Source: Myxococcales bacterium (lineage in GTDB: Bacteria; Myxococcota_A; Polyangia; Nannocystales; Nannocystaceae). From it: a stretch of 64,000 bases of DNA. The stretch is taken from the NCBI GenBank assembly GCA_020633295.1, contig JACKDW010000001.1, positions 620,001 through 684,000 on the forward strand, read 5' to 3'. How positions within the stretch are numbered: the first letter of the stretch is position 1; each line of letters starts with the position of its first letter. Under the pieces are notes generated by a model. The model was not told the DNA's origin and did not search any database. It saw nothing but the letters and a program-made list of their open reading frames with translations. A program made the translations under genes and the position numbers. Positions 1 through 12,104 of this stretch are shown piece after piece.

Positions 1-893
<893 letters not shown>

Positions 894-1090
894 TGGACCT
901 TCACGTGCGGACCCCGGCGCCGCTAGGCCCGGGGTCGCGCGGGTGAGTCTACCGCAGGCGCGCCCGCGCGATTGGCTCCGGCTTCACCCCGTCTGCGGCG
1001 GGCCCAGGAGCTCGCGCGGATTCACGCGCGCGCCCGCGCGACAGACCGCGAGGAACCATGTTGTTGGTCCGCGCGGCGACACGAGCGCGA

Positions 1091-2167
1091 TCACGCCAGC
1101 TCGGCGAGCGCCGAGGGCTCGTGCACGCCGCGCTCCGTGATGATCTTGGTGATCAGCGCGGCCGGCGTGACGTCGAAGGCGGGGTTGCGCGCGCCGACGC
1201 CGATCGGCGTCATCCGACGATCGCCGTGCACGTGGATCTCGCTCTCGTCGCGCTCCTCGATCGGGATCTCGGCGCCCGATCCCAGCTCGAGATCAATCGT
1301 GGTCCACGGCGCCGCCACGTAGAACGGGACGCCGTGATGCCTGCACAGCACCGCGACCGTGTAGGTGCCGATCTTGTTGGCGACGTCGCCGTTGCGCGCG
1401 ATTCGATCGGCGCCGACGATCGCCGCCTGCACGAGCCCGCGGGCCATCAGCGCGCCGGCCATGTTGTCGGCGATGACCTCGGCCGGGATCCCGTCGTGGA
1501 CCAGCTCCCACGCGGTCAGGCGCGCGCCCTGCAGCACGGGACGTGTCTCATCGACCAGCACGCGGATCCGCCGGCCCATCGCGTGCGCGCGCCGGATGAC
1601 GCCGAGCGCCGTGCCCCAGCCCGCGGTCGCCAGCGCGCCGGTGTTGCAGTGCGTCAGGATCGTGCCGCCCTCGGGGAGCAGCGGCGCGCCGTGCTCGCCC
1701 ATCGCCAGGCACGCGGCGATGTCCGCCCGCGCGTGGCGGCGCGCCGTGGACTCGAGGGCCGCGCGCGCCGTCGCCACGTCGGCCCCGGGCGCGAGCCCGT
1801 CGAGCGCCTGGCGCATCTGCTCGAGCGCGACGAACAGGTTGACCGCGGTCGGGCGCGTGTGCGCGAGGCGATCGATCGCGGCCAGGCACGCGCGACGGAA
1901 CGCGTCTGGATCCTCGGGGAAGCCGTGGGCTGCGGCCGCGAGCCCCATCGCCGCCGCGCAGCCGATCGCCGGCGCGCCGCGGACGGCCATGCGCTCGATC
2001 GCCTCCGCGACCTCCTCGACCGCCGTCAGCGTCAGCCAGGTCTCGCGCGCCGGCAGCTCGCGCTGATCGAGCAGCCGCAGCGCGCGCCCGTCGTCGCTGA
2101 GCAGCACCGGGCGGAGCCCGACGTGGGCGAGGGCTTCGGGCGAGAGTTCCGGGGCGGAGGTCGACAT
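1091..2167 (-). CDS. mtnA: S-methyl-5-thioribose-1-phosphate isomerase MtnA
   Basis: Cytosolic enzyme of the methionine salvage pathway that isomerises 5-methylthioribose-1-phosphate to 5-methylthioribulose-1-phosphate. The family is recognised from RGAPAIG (residues 63-69), THCNTGALATAG with the catalytic Cys near 174, ETRPVLQGARLTAWEL, and VGADRIARNGDVANKIGTY with the catalytic Asp near 254. Length of about 358 residues fits the usual 340-360. The ATG at 2167 is chosen; in-frame ATG 2176 and GTG 2200 would add 3 or 11 residues. No clear Shine-Dalgarno precedes any of them. No other salvage genes are nearby, so it stands alone. Its start is 78 bp from the end of a TetR gene on the same strand. 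Related aIF2B-alpha-like proteins are the only alternative and fit less well. Confidence 0.95.
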   Translation of the reverse strand: MSTSAPELSPEALAHVGLRPVLLSDDGRALRLLDQRELPARETWLTLTAVEEVAEAIERMAVRGAPAIGCAAAMGLAAAAHGFPEDPDAFRRACLAAIDRLAHTRPTAVNLFVALEQMRQALDGLAPGADVATARAALESTARRHARADIAACLAMGEHGAPLLPEGGTILTHCNTGALATAGWGTALGVIRRAHAMGRRIRVLVDETRPVLQGARLTAWELVHDGIPAEVIADNMAGALMARGLVQAAIVGADRIARNGDVANKIGTYTVAVLCRHHGVPFYVAAPWTTIDLELGSGAEIPIEERDESEIHVHGDRRMTPIGVGARNPAFDVTPAALITKIITERGVHEPSALAELA

Positions 2168-2245
2168 GGCGCGCATGCTAACAGCCCGCTCGCGCGTCAC
2201 CTCGCGCTTTGTGCCGCGCGTTCACCCCGCGCGCGTCGTCCTCGC

Positions 2246-2878
2246 TCAGCTCGCGTCCTGACGCCCCCGCGGCCCGTCGGCGCGGACGTGCGGGGGCAGC
2301 GGGGACTCGACGGGGCCGAGCGCGCGGAAGCCGACGAGCAGCGCCCGCACGGCCTCGTCGATCCCGGCGTCCGGGCGCGCGTGCTTAGCTATCCTTCGAG
2401 ACAGCTCCACGCGGCCGTGGAGCAGCGCCATCAGGGCGAAGGCGGCCGCGTCCGCGGCGTCGGGCGCGGCCGCGGCGACGACCCCTCGCACCTCCCGCCA
2501 CAGCCCGATCCACGCCTGGTGGGCGGGGTGCTCGAGCGACGGCTTCGCCGAGACGAAGGCCGTGAACGCGTGGGGCCGCGCGGCCGTGAACGCGAGGAAG
2601 CGGCGCGCGAGCGCGACCACGTTCGCGTCGGCGTCCGCGCCCGCGCCCGCGGAGAGCTCAGGCGCGCGCAGGCTCGCCTGCAGCGCACGCACGGCGGCCT
2701 CGCCGATCGCGATCTCGAGACCTGCTCGATCGCCCATGTGGCGGTACAGCGCGTTCGCCGTGACCCCGAGCGCGCGCGCGACATCGCGCAGCGTCCAGGC
2801 CCCCCACCCGCGGGACTCCGCGACCGCGAGCGCCCGCTCTCCCAGGGTTTTCGGGTCGATCTGAGCCGGATACGGCAC
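2246..2878 (-). CDS. TetR/AcrR-family transcriptional repressor
   Basis: DNA-binding repressor of 210 residues. The N-terminal helix-turn-helix is clear in WTLRDVARALGVTANALYRHMGDRAGL (about residues 27-53), followed by a C-terminal ligand-binding helical domain of the TetR_C type. The start is the GTG at 2878; a stop lies in frame shortly upstream and no ATG is available. It is transcribed away from an SDR oxidoreductase that begins 64 bp off. The gap carries an imperfect palindrome expected to be its operator, so the protein probably represses both itself and the oxidoreductase in response to an unknown small molecule. Family membership is seen in the sequence; the regulatory link is inferred from the divergent layout. 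Confidence 0.9.
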   Translation of the reverse strand: MPYPAQIDPKTLGERALAVAESRGWGAWTLRDVARALGVTANALYRHMGDRAGLEIAIGEAAVRALQASLRAPELSAGAGADADANVVALARRFLAFTAARPHAFTAFVSAKPSLEHPAHQAWIGLWREVRGVVAAAAPDAADAAAFALMALLHGRVELSRRIAKHARPDAGIDEAVRALLVGFRALGPVESPLPPHVRADGPRGRQDAS

Positions 2879-2891
2879 GAAGGTTGACAGA

Positions 2892-2917
2892 GTATACCTT
2901 CGTCAATCAAGGTGTAC
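2892..2917. promoter_or_regulatory. Candidate TetR operator between divergent genes
   Basis: The inverted repeat GTATACCTT (2892-2900) and AAGGTGTAC (2909-2917) has 9-bp arms with one mismatch and an 8-bp spacer. It lies in the 64-bp gap between the TetR and SDR starts. This is the expected geometry for a self-regulating TetR with a divergent target. Binding is inferred, not shown. Confidence 0.6.
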
Positions 2918-2942
2918 ACGATACATCTTGGAGGCAGACACG

Positions 2943-3884
2943 ATGACGAACCCAGCAGTGCTCATCACCGGCGCGACCGGAGGACTCGGCCGCGCCACCG
3001 CGCAGGAGCTCGCGCGCCGCGGCTACTCGCTCGTGCTCGGCGGCCGTCGACGCGAGGCGCTCGAGTCCGAGTGCCGAGCGCTCGAGTCGCGCTTCGGCGC
3101 CCGCGCGCGGCCCTGGGTCGCCGAGCTCGCCAACCTCGAGGAGGTCCGCGCCGCCGCGCGCGAGCTCGACGGGCTGCCGCTGCGCGGGATCGTCGCGAAC
3201 GCCGGCGTCACCACGACTCGCGACGTCCGCAGCGCGGACGGCTACGAGCTGACCTTCGCGGTCAACGTGCTCGCGCACCAGCTGCTGCTCTGCTTGCTCG
3301 AGGGCCAGCTCGTCCAGGGCGCGCGCGTCGTCATCATCAGCTCCGGGGTGCACGAGCCAGGCAACAAGCTGGCGCGACGCGCGGGCATCCCCGTCCCGCG
3401 CTGGGTGGGCGCGCACAACCTCGCGCGCCCCGACGCGGCCGCGCCCGCCGATCGGCTCCCGCCTGGCCCGCAGCGCTACTCGACGTCGAAGCTCGGCAAC
3501 GTGCTGCAGGCGCGCGCGCTGCAGGCACGCCTGCGCGCGCGCGGCCGCGACGTCGACGTGTTCGCGGTCGATCCCGGGCTCATGGTCGACACCGAGCTCG
3601 CGCGCGAGCTCCCGGCGCCGCTGCGGCTCTTGTTCCGCGCGGTCGGCCGGCTCGCGACGCCCTTCGTCGACAACATGCGGCTGTCGCGGGTCTCGGCGCG
3701 CCACGTCGCCGCGCTGATCGACGCGCCGCAGTGGTCCGGACGCGGCTTCGCCTACCTCGACGGCGACCGCGTCAAGCCGCCGTCGTCGGACGCGCTGCGC
3801 GACGAGCTCGCCGACGCGCTGTGGCGCGACGCCAACGAGCTCGTCGCGCTGCGCGACGACGACTGCGCCCTGCCCCGCGCGTGA
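2943..3884 (+). CDS. Short-chain dehydrogenase/reductase
   Basis: NAD(P)-dependent oxidoreductase of 313 residues, probably cytosolic, substrate unknown. The cofactor motif TGATGGLG is at residues 10-16, NAG in VANAGV near 85-88, Ser in IISSG near 133, and the catalytic YSTSK with Tyr 179 and Lys 183. It is longer than classical SDRs (about 250) and resembles the retinol dehydrogenase/WWOX-like group, which carries an insert before the YxxxK motif. The ATG at 2943 has a GGAGG Shine-Dalgarno at 2930-2934; an in-frame ATG at 2928 is not used because it would overlap that site. Divergent from the TetR gene, which likely controls it. Confidence 0.92.
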   Translation: MTNPAVLITGATGGLGRATAQELARRGYSLVLGGRRREALESECRALESRFGARARPWVAELANLEEVRAAARELDGLPLRGIVANAGVTTTRDVRSADGYELTFAVNVLAHQLLLCLLEGQLVQGARVVIISSGVHEPGNKLARRAGIPVPRWVGAHNLARPDAAAPADRLPPGPQRYSTSKLGNVLQARALQARLRARGRDVDVFAVDPGLMVDTELARELPAPLRLLFRAVGRLATPFVDNMRLSRVSARHVAALIDAPQWSGRGFAYLDGDRVKPPSSDALRDELADALWRDANELVALRDDDCALPRA

Positions 3885-4017
3885 CGCCACAACGCCGCGG
3901 CGCCGCGCTCGCGCGATAGCGCGCGATGACGCCCCCGCGTCAGCCGACCTCGTGCGGCCAACTCCCTGTATGTACACTGAGTCGGCGCGGCGCTCGATCG
4001 CGTGGGAGGTACCGCCG

Positions 4018-5727
4018 TTGACGATCCTGAACGCATGGGCGCGCCGTCGCGCCCCCCTCGCGCTGCTCGCCCTCGCCCCCCTCGCGCTCGCGTGCGGCGA
4101 CTCGAGCGGCGCCTCGAGCCTCGCGGGCTCCGACAGCGGCGTCAGCTCGCCGGCGAGCGCGGCCCAGACCGCCGCGACCGCCGACGACTCGTCCTCGACC
4201 ACCGACGACACGGGCGGCACGCAGGGCGTGAGCATGAGCGGCTCGAGCGACCCGCTGAAGTACGACGTCGGCACCGACCAGGACTTCGGCGACGGCACCA
4301 CGGAGCCGCCGCCGCCGAGCTGCAAGGTCGTCGACGACATGAACGCCGGCGGCGCGTGCGGCGAGCAGTCGCCGCCCGACAGCTTCGAGCCCGACGTGCA
4401 GTGGACCTGGACCGCGCCCGATGACCCCTACAGCGTCGCCACGCCGCTGGTCGCCAACTTCACCGACGACAACGGCGACGGCGAGATCGACCTGTGCGAT
4501 AAGCCAGACATCCTGATCTCCACGATGCCCGACTTCGGCAACCCGCCGCTCCCCGGGCACCTCTACCTGCTCGACGGCGAGACCGGCGCGCTCCACTTCA
4601 AGATCGAGGAGGAGGTGGTCGGCGCGAGCACGCCGGCGATCGGCGACATCGACGGCGACGGGCTCGTCGAGATCGTGCACGTGGACGCCGCGCGGCGCCT
4701 CGTCGCCTACGAGCACGACGGGACCAAGAAGTGGACCGGCCCGGTCGTGCCGAAGGTCAACGACTTCCACGGCGCCGCGGTCGCGCTCGCGGACGTCGAC
4801 AACGACGGCGACGTCGAGATCGCGATCGCCGCGAGCCTGTTCACCCACCAGGGCGCGCTGCTGTGGTCCGTCGACGCGCCGCTCGTGGTCGTCCCGGCGA
4901 CCACGCTCGCGGATCTCGACGGCGACGACGACCTCGAGGTCATCATCGGCGCGAGCGCCTACCACCACGACGGCAGCCTGTACTTCTCGCAGCCGGCGCT
5001 CTCCAACGGCTACCCGCAGGTCGCGAACCTCGACGACGACCCGCAGCCCGAGATCCTGCTGACGAACTACGAGGGCATCACCGTGCTCGAGCACGACGGC
5101 GCGATCAAGTTCAAGGATCTGCGCCCCACCGGCGATCCGCCCGAAGGCCTGACCTGGTCGCGCCCGGCGACGATTCACGACCTCGACGGCGACGGCGTGT
5201 CCGAGTTCGCGCTCTCCTCGTCGTCGCACTACGCGGTCTACGAGCGCGACGCGACGCTCGTGTGGACCGCCGAGATCGAGGACCCCTCGGGCATCGCCGC
5301 GGGCACGGCCTTCGACTTCCTCGGCGACGGCGTGGCCGAGGCGATGTACGCCGACGAGTTCTGGATGTTCATCTACGACGGCGCCGGGCAGTCGCTGCTG
5401 CAGGTGCCGCGCACGAGCCGTACGCTGATCGAGTACCCGGTCGTCGCCGACGTCGACAACGACGGCTCGGCCGAGATCGTCGTCGTCAGCAACGAGACCA
5501 CCGGCAACGTCGCCGACGGGCTCACGGTGCAGGTCATCCGCGACAAGCGAGACCGCTGGATCCAGGCCCGCCGGATCTGGAACCAGCACACCTACCACGT
5601 GACGAACGTGCGCGAGGACGGCACGATCCCGCAGGTCGAGCCGCGCAGCTGGGAGTGGCTCAACACCTTCCGCACCAACGCGCAGATCGAGGGCGGCGGC
5701 GTGTGCAAGCCGCCGCCGCCGGGCTGA
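4018..5727 (+). CDS. FG-GAP/VCBS-repeat lipoprotein
   Basis: Exported lipoprotein of about 569 residues. The signal peptide ends in the lipobox LALAC with Cys 26, followed by a Ser/Thr/Asp-rich linker of about 60 residues. The body is a chain of FG-GAP-like blades marked by calcium-binding loops such as DDNGDGEIDLCD, DIDGDGLVEI, DVDNDGDVEI, DLDGDDDLEV, DLDGDGVSEF and DVDNDGSAEI. This suggests a Ca-dependent beta-propeller on the cell surface. The TTG at 4018 is chosen because a strong GGGAGG Shine-Dalgarno (4003-4009) sits 8-9 nt before it and the resulting signal peptide is normal; a GTG/ATG farther upstream would give an implausibly long n-region. A -10-like TACACT lies at 3972-3977. Ligand and role are unknown. 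Confidence 0.88.
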   Translation: MTILNAWARRRAPLALLALAPLALACGDSSGASSLAGSDSGVSSPASAAQTAATADDSSSTTDDTGGTQGVSMSGSSDPLKYDVGTDQDFGDGTTEPPPPSCKVVDDMNAGGACGEQSPPDSFEPDVQWTWTAPDDPYSVATPLVANFTDDNGDGEIDLCDKPDILISTMPDFGNPPLPGHLYLLDGETGALHFKIEEEVVGASTPAIGDIDGDGLVEIVHVDAARRLVAYEHDGTKKWTGPVVPKVNDFHGAAVALADVDNDGDVEIAIAASLFTHQGALLWSVDAPLVVVPATTLADLDGDDDLEVIIGASAYHHDGSLYFSQPALSNGYPQVANLDDDPQPEILLTNYEGITVLEHDGAIKFKDLRPTGDPPEGLTWSRPATIHDLDGDGVSEFALSSSSHYAVYERDATLVWTAEIEDPSGIAAGTAFDFLGDGVAEAMYADEFWMFIYDGAGQSLLQVPRTSRTLIEYPVVADVDNDGSAEIVVVSNETTGNVADGLTVQVIRDKRDRWIQARRIWNQHTYHVTNVREDGTIPQVEPRSWEWLNTFRTNAQIEGGGVCKPPPPG

Positions 5728-5788
5728 CGGCGGCCTACGCGCTCGCGCGCGAGCCCACGCACACGCCCCGTGCCATACTCGGGCGGCG

Positions 5789-6295
5789 ATGCGACGCGAG
5801 CTGACGACGGCGCGGGCGCGCCTGCGCCCGGTCCACGGCGACGACCTCGACGCGCTGCTGCGCCTGCTCCACGAGCCAGGTGTGCTGCGCTACCTGTGCG
5901 ACGGCGAGCTCGTGTCGCGCGAGCTCGTCGCCGAGTGGGCGCGGCGGAGCGCGGCCGCGTTCGCGCGCGGCGACGCGGGGCTGTGGGTCGCGCGCGAGCG
6001 CGACGCGCCGGGGCTGCTGGCGCTCGTCGGCTTCACGGAGTTCTACGACCCGCCGGTGACGGAGCTCGTCATCGCCGTCACGAGCGCGCGCTGGCGGGTG
6101 GGCTTCGGGGTCGAGCTCGCGGCCGCGGTGATCGACTGGGCGCGCGCTCACGCGGGGCACACGACCGTGCGCGCGAGCACGGACGAGCCGAACGACGCCT
6201 CGCGGGCCATGCTCGCGCGGCTCGGCTTCGCGCCGCGCTCGAGCTCGACGCCGCCGGGCTCCCCCTGGCGTCAGCTGCACTTCGTGCTCGAGTGA
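5789..6295 (+). CDS. GNAT-family N-acetyltransferase (RimJ/RimL type)
   Basis: Acetyl-CoA dependent N-acetyltransferase of 168 residues. It shows the RimJ-like start LTTARARLRPVHGDDLDALLRLL, a central strand LLALVGFTEF, the GNAT motif region WRVGFGVELAAAVIDWARAH, and the late motif STDEPNDASRAMLARLGFAPR typical of the family. The acceptor cannot be read from sequence; small-molecule amines or protein N-termini are both possible. The start ATG at 5789 follows a CATACT -10-like box (5774-5779) by 9 nt without a Shine-Dalgarno. It sits 61 bp after the FG-GAP gene. Confidence 0.85.
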   Translation: MRRELTTARARLRPVHGDDLDALLRLLHEPGVLRYLCDGELVSRELVAEWARRSAAAFARGDAGLWVARERDAPGLLALVGFTEFYDPPVTELVIAVTSARWRVGFGVELAAAVIDWARAHAGHTTVRASTDEPNDASRAMLARLGFAPRSSSTPPGSPWRQLHFVLE

Positions 6296-6325
6296 GCCGG
6301 CGCCGCGGGAGCTGTCCGCCGCGCG

Positions 6326-6355
6326 TTGATCCTCGGGTGACAAAGTAGATACGCT
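6326..6355 (+). promoter_or_regulatory. Sigma-70-like promoter, probably leaderless
   Basis: TTGATC (6326-6331), 18-bp spacer, TACGCT (6350-6355), then 7 nt to the GTG start at 6363. Transcription should begin at or next to the start codon. Confidence 0.55.
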
Positions 6356-6362
6356 CACGCTC

Positions 6363-7466
6363 GTGATCGTCGCGAACGACCGCCGCGGCGCGACGCGGAC
6401 GCCGCTGCTCCTCGCCGCCGCGCTGCTCGCAAGCTGCTTCAGCGATCCCGGCGGCAGCGGCGGCACCTCCGACTCCTCGAGCGCGCTCGCGACCGGCGAC
6501 GCGAGCCCCACGACGACGATGACGAGCGACGACTCGAGCGTGTCGGCGACGACGCGCGCGAGCGAGGTGTCGTCGTCGTCGACGGGCGCGACCACCACGG
6601 CGAGCTCGGTCGGCGCGACCGACGACGGCAGCACCACGGGCGGGACCGACGACTGCGCGGGCGCGTGCGTCGAGCCGCCGCCGCCCGGGTGGTTCGGCCC
6701 GGTCGCCGCGCGCGAGAACGACGTCGACGCGGCGACGCCGGGCTGCCTGGGCGCCTACCCCGACGCGGTCTGGAGCCTCTACGGCGGGCTCACGGCCGAG
6801 GGCGAGTGCGCGTGCGCGTGCTCCTTCGACCTCGACGCGAGCGGCTGCGGACCGACGACCGCCTACCGCTACGCCGCGTGCGGGCAGGAGCCCACGATCG
6901 AGCTCATGATCGGCGACCAGGAGTGTCATGCGTGGTTCGGCGGCAACCTCGGCGGCTGGAAGGTCGACCCCGCGCCGGTGGAGGGGGACTGCGCGCCCGA
7001 GGTCACGAGCGCGCTCGACGACGCCGCCTTCACCACGCGCTGGACCGCGTGCGGCGGCGCGACGGTGAGCGCCTGCGGCGACGGCGTGTGCGCGCCGACG
7101 CTGCCGGACGGCTACGATCGCCTCTGCGTGTACCAGGAGGGCGAGCACGCGTGCCCGGCGGGGGACTACGCCGTCCAGGTCACGCGCTACACGTCGGTCG
7201 ACGACGCGCGCGCGTGCGACGACGCCGACTGTCAGTGCGGCGCGCCGGCGCCGAGCTGCGACACGTCGCTGCACCTGTCCTCCGAGTTCTGCACCATCGG
7301 CAAGGGCGTCGCCTTCCAGGAGTGCAAGCTCGTCTCGCAGGTCGGCTCGTACATGCTCATGGCGACGCCGAGCCCGAACACCGCGTGCCCGCCGGTTCAG
7401 GACGCGCTGCCGCCCACGGGCGCCGCGACGGCGCTGGGGGCCGTGACCTTCTGCTGCACCGCGTGA
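6363..7466 (+). CDS. Cys-rich lipoprotein of unknown function
   Basis: Secreted lipoprotein of 367 residues. The signal peptide ends at LLASC with Cys 25, followed by a Ser/Thr-rich linker to about residue 98. The mature part, roughly 99-367, has many cysteines (for example CACSFDLDASGC, CDDADCQC, CDTSLHLSSEFC), expected to form disulfides outside the cytoplasm. No catalytic motif is recognisable. The GTG at 6363 is preceded by a leaderless-type promoter and no Shine-Dalgarno. It converges on the kinase-TPR gene with a gap of only 12 bp. Similar Cys-rich lipoproteins are common in myxobacteria, but no named family is recognised. Confidence 0.82.
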   Translation: MIVANDRRGATRTPLLLAAALLASCFSDPGGSGGTSDSSSALATGDASPTTTMTSDDSSVSATTRASEVSSSSTGATTTASSVGATDDGSTTGGTDDCAGACVEPPPPGWFGPVAARENDVDAATPGCLGAYPDAVWSLYGGLTAEGECACACSFDLDASGCGPTTAYRYAACGQEPTIELMIGDQECHAWFGGNLGGWKVDPAPVEGDCAPEVTSALDDAAFTTRWTACGGATVSACGDGVCAPTLPDGYDRLCVYQEGEHACPAGDYAVQVTRYTSVDDARACDDADCQCGAPAPSCDTSLHLSSEFCTIGKGVAFQECKLVSQVGSYMLMATPSPNTACPPVQDALPPTGAATALGAVTFCCTA

Positions 7467-7478
7467 GCCGGCCGCGCG

Positions 7479-10463
<2,985 letters not shown>

Positions 10464-10470
10464 GCGATCG

Positions 10471-10476
10471 AGTGTA
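10471..10476 (-). promoter_or_regulatory. -10 box TACACT of a leaderless-type promoter
   Basis: TACACT on the minus strand lies 7 nt before the GTG at 10463. No good -35 is visible. The adjoining 17 bp (10473-10489) are identical to the promoter of the PGM1-like gene at 58855-58871. Confidence 0.45.
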
Positions 10477-10769
10477 CGGAGCGAGCGCGGGCGCTGGCGG
10501 GCGCTATCGAACAGCCGCGCGCGAAGTTTTTTCCCGGACGTCCACGGACGCCCCGCCCGGGCGAGTCCTTGCGTGTTCACGGATCACCGCTCGGTCCCCA
10601 CGAACATGTCGCTCGCGACCGGGGCGGCGGTCTGCACCTTTCGCCTCGAGCGCACCGCACCCGCCGCGCGCTGACGCGCGATCGCGCCCGCAGCCCGCCG
10701 GAGGAACCGGTCGTCGACACGCGCGTTCAACCTCGGTGAAGCTCCTCGCGCGAATCGAGCACCGAAGCA

Positions 10770-12038
10770 ATGCCGCGTCCATCCCCGCTCTGGCCGCTCT
10801 CGCTGGCCGTGACCCTGGCCTGTACGCCCTTCGACGCCGTGGAGGACACGGGCTCGACGACCCCCGAGGACGTCGAGTCGTCGCCGCGCGCGCTCGCCGA
10901 GGACGCCGTCGCGCCGGCCCAGGCCGCCCGGCCCGCGTCCGCGATCGCGCCCGCGCCCGCGATCGCGATCGCGCCCGACCGCGACGACGACGCGACGCCG
11001 CGCGACGCCCAGGCAGGGCCGCCGCTGACGGCGCTGAGCTTCCTGGACGAGCCGCGCGGACGCGATCCGGCCGCGCTCACGCGGCACATCGACGCGACCA
11101 AGCAGCTGCTCGCCGCGACCCCGGAGAGCGCGCCGGACTACCCCGAGCTGCTGTTTCGTCTCGGGCTCGCGCTGCGCGAGCTCGCGGTCGAGACCGGCTC
11201 GCGCGAGCACCTCGAGCGGGCCGCGAAGGCGTTCGAACACCTCCTGCAGCGCCCGCAGTACGCCGCGTACGCGCGGATCGACGAGGCGCTGCTGCTGCAC
11301 GCCGCAGGGCTCGCCGCGCAGGGGCGCGACGAGGAGATGCGCGTCACGATGCTGCGGCTGGTCCGAGACTACCCCGCGAGCCCGATGATCCCGTACGCCT
11401 ACGCCGCGTTCGGCGACTTCTACTTCGCGCGCGACAAGCTCCCCGAGGCGCTGCGGCTCTACGAGAAGGCCGCGCAATTCCCCGACAGCCCGACGCTCCC
11501 CTACGCGCTCTACATGCTCGCGCGCTGCCACGAGCGCCCGGTCGACACCGGCGAGGCCCGCTACGATCGGGCGCTCGACTACTACGTCCGCGCGCTCCAG
11601 GCGACGGAGTCCCGCCGCGGGCTGAGCCCCGAGCTCGCGGCCCGCCTGCGCGCGCGCGCGCGCCTCGATCTGACCTATCCCTACGCGCAGGCCGGCAAGC
11701 CGTCGAAGGCGCTCGCGTTCTTCGCCAAGGTCGGCGCGGGGCCAGGCGCCCAGGACGAGACGCGCGCCATGCTGCTCGCGCTCGCGGGCCACTACGACGC
11801 CGCCGGCCTCCTCGTCGAGTCTACCTTCATCCTCAAGACGCTGATCACGAGCTACCCCGCCGACGCCGCGCTGTGCGAGTGGTACGCGAGGGTCTACGCC
11901 AACGCGCGCGCGGGCGGCGGCGCGTCCGTCATCGCGGCGGAGCGCGCGGCGCTCGAGCGCCTGCAGCAGGACCCGCGCTGGCGGGGCGATCCGCGCTGCG
12001 CCGCGCAGGAGCTCGCCGACGACGACGCCGCGCCCTAA
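10770..12038 (+). CDS. TPR-containing lipoprotein
   Basis: Exported lipoprotein of 422 residues. A short signal peptide ends at VTLAC with Cys 18, followed by an Ala/Pro/Asp-rich linker to about residue 85. The rest is helical with TPR-like pairs (around FRLGLALRELAVETG, PYAYAAFGDFYFARDKLPEALRLYEKAAQFP, YALYMLARCHERP and LDYYVRALQATE), resembling periplasmic TPR adaptors of the YbgF/BamD kind. Such proteins usually scaffold envelope complexes; the partner is unknown. It is divergent from the kinase-TPR gene across 306 bp, in which no other gene was seen, and converges on gatB. Confidence 0.82.
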   Translation: MPRPSPLWPLSLAVTLACTPFDAVEDTGSTTPEDVESSPRALAEDAVAPAQAARPASAIAPAPAIAIAPDRDDDATPRDAQAGPPLTALSFLDEPRGRDPAALTRHIDATKQLLAATPESAPDYPELLFRLGLALRELAVETGSREHLERAAKAFEHLLQRPQYAAYARIDEALLLHAAGLAAQGRDEEMRVTMLRLVRDYPASPMIPYAYAAFGDFYFARDKLPEALRLYEKAAQFPDSPTLPYALYMLARCHERPVDTGEARYDRALDYYVRALQATESRRGLSPELAARLRARARLDLTYPYAQAGKPSKALAFFAKVGAGPGAQDETRAMLLALAGHYDAAGLLVESTFILKTLITSYPADAALCEWYARVYANARAGGGASVIAAERAALERLQQDPRWRGDPRCAAQELADDDAAP

Positions 12039-12104
12039 CATGCCCAAAGAGGCATGGTGCACGCGCGCGCCTCGGCCGAGACGCGACACGGCGACGGCGA
12101 CGGC

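Noticed and set aside
2884..2889. TTGACA considered as the -35 of the SDR gene
   Set aside because: No acceptable -10 lies 16-19 bp downstream, so it was not annotated as a promoter.
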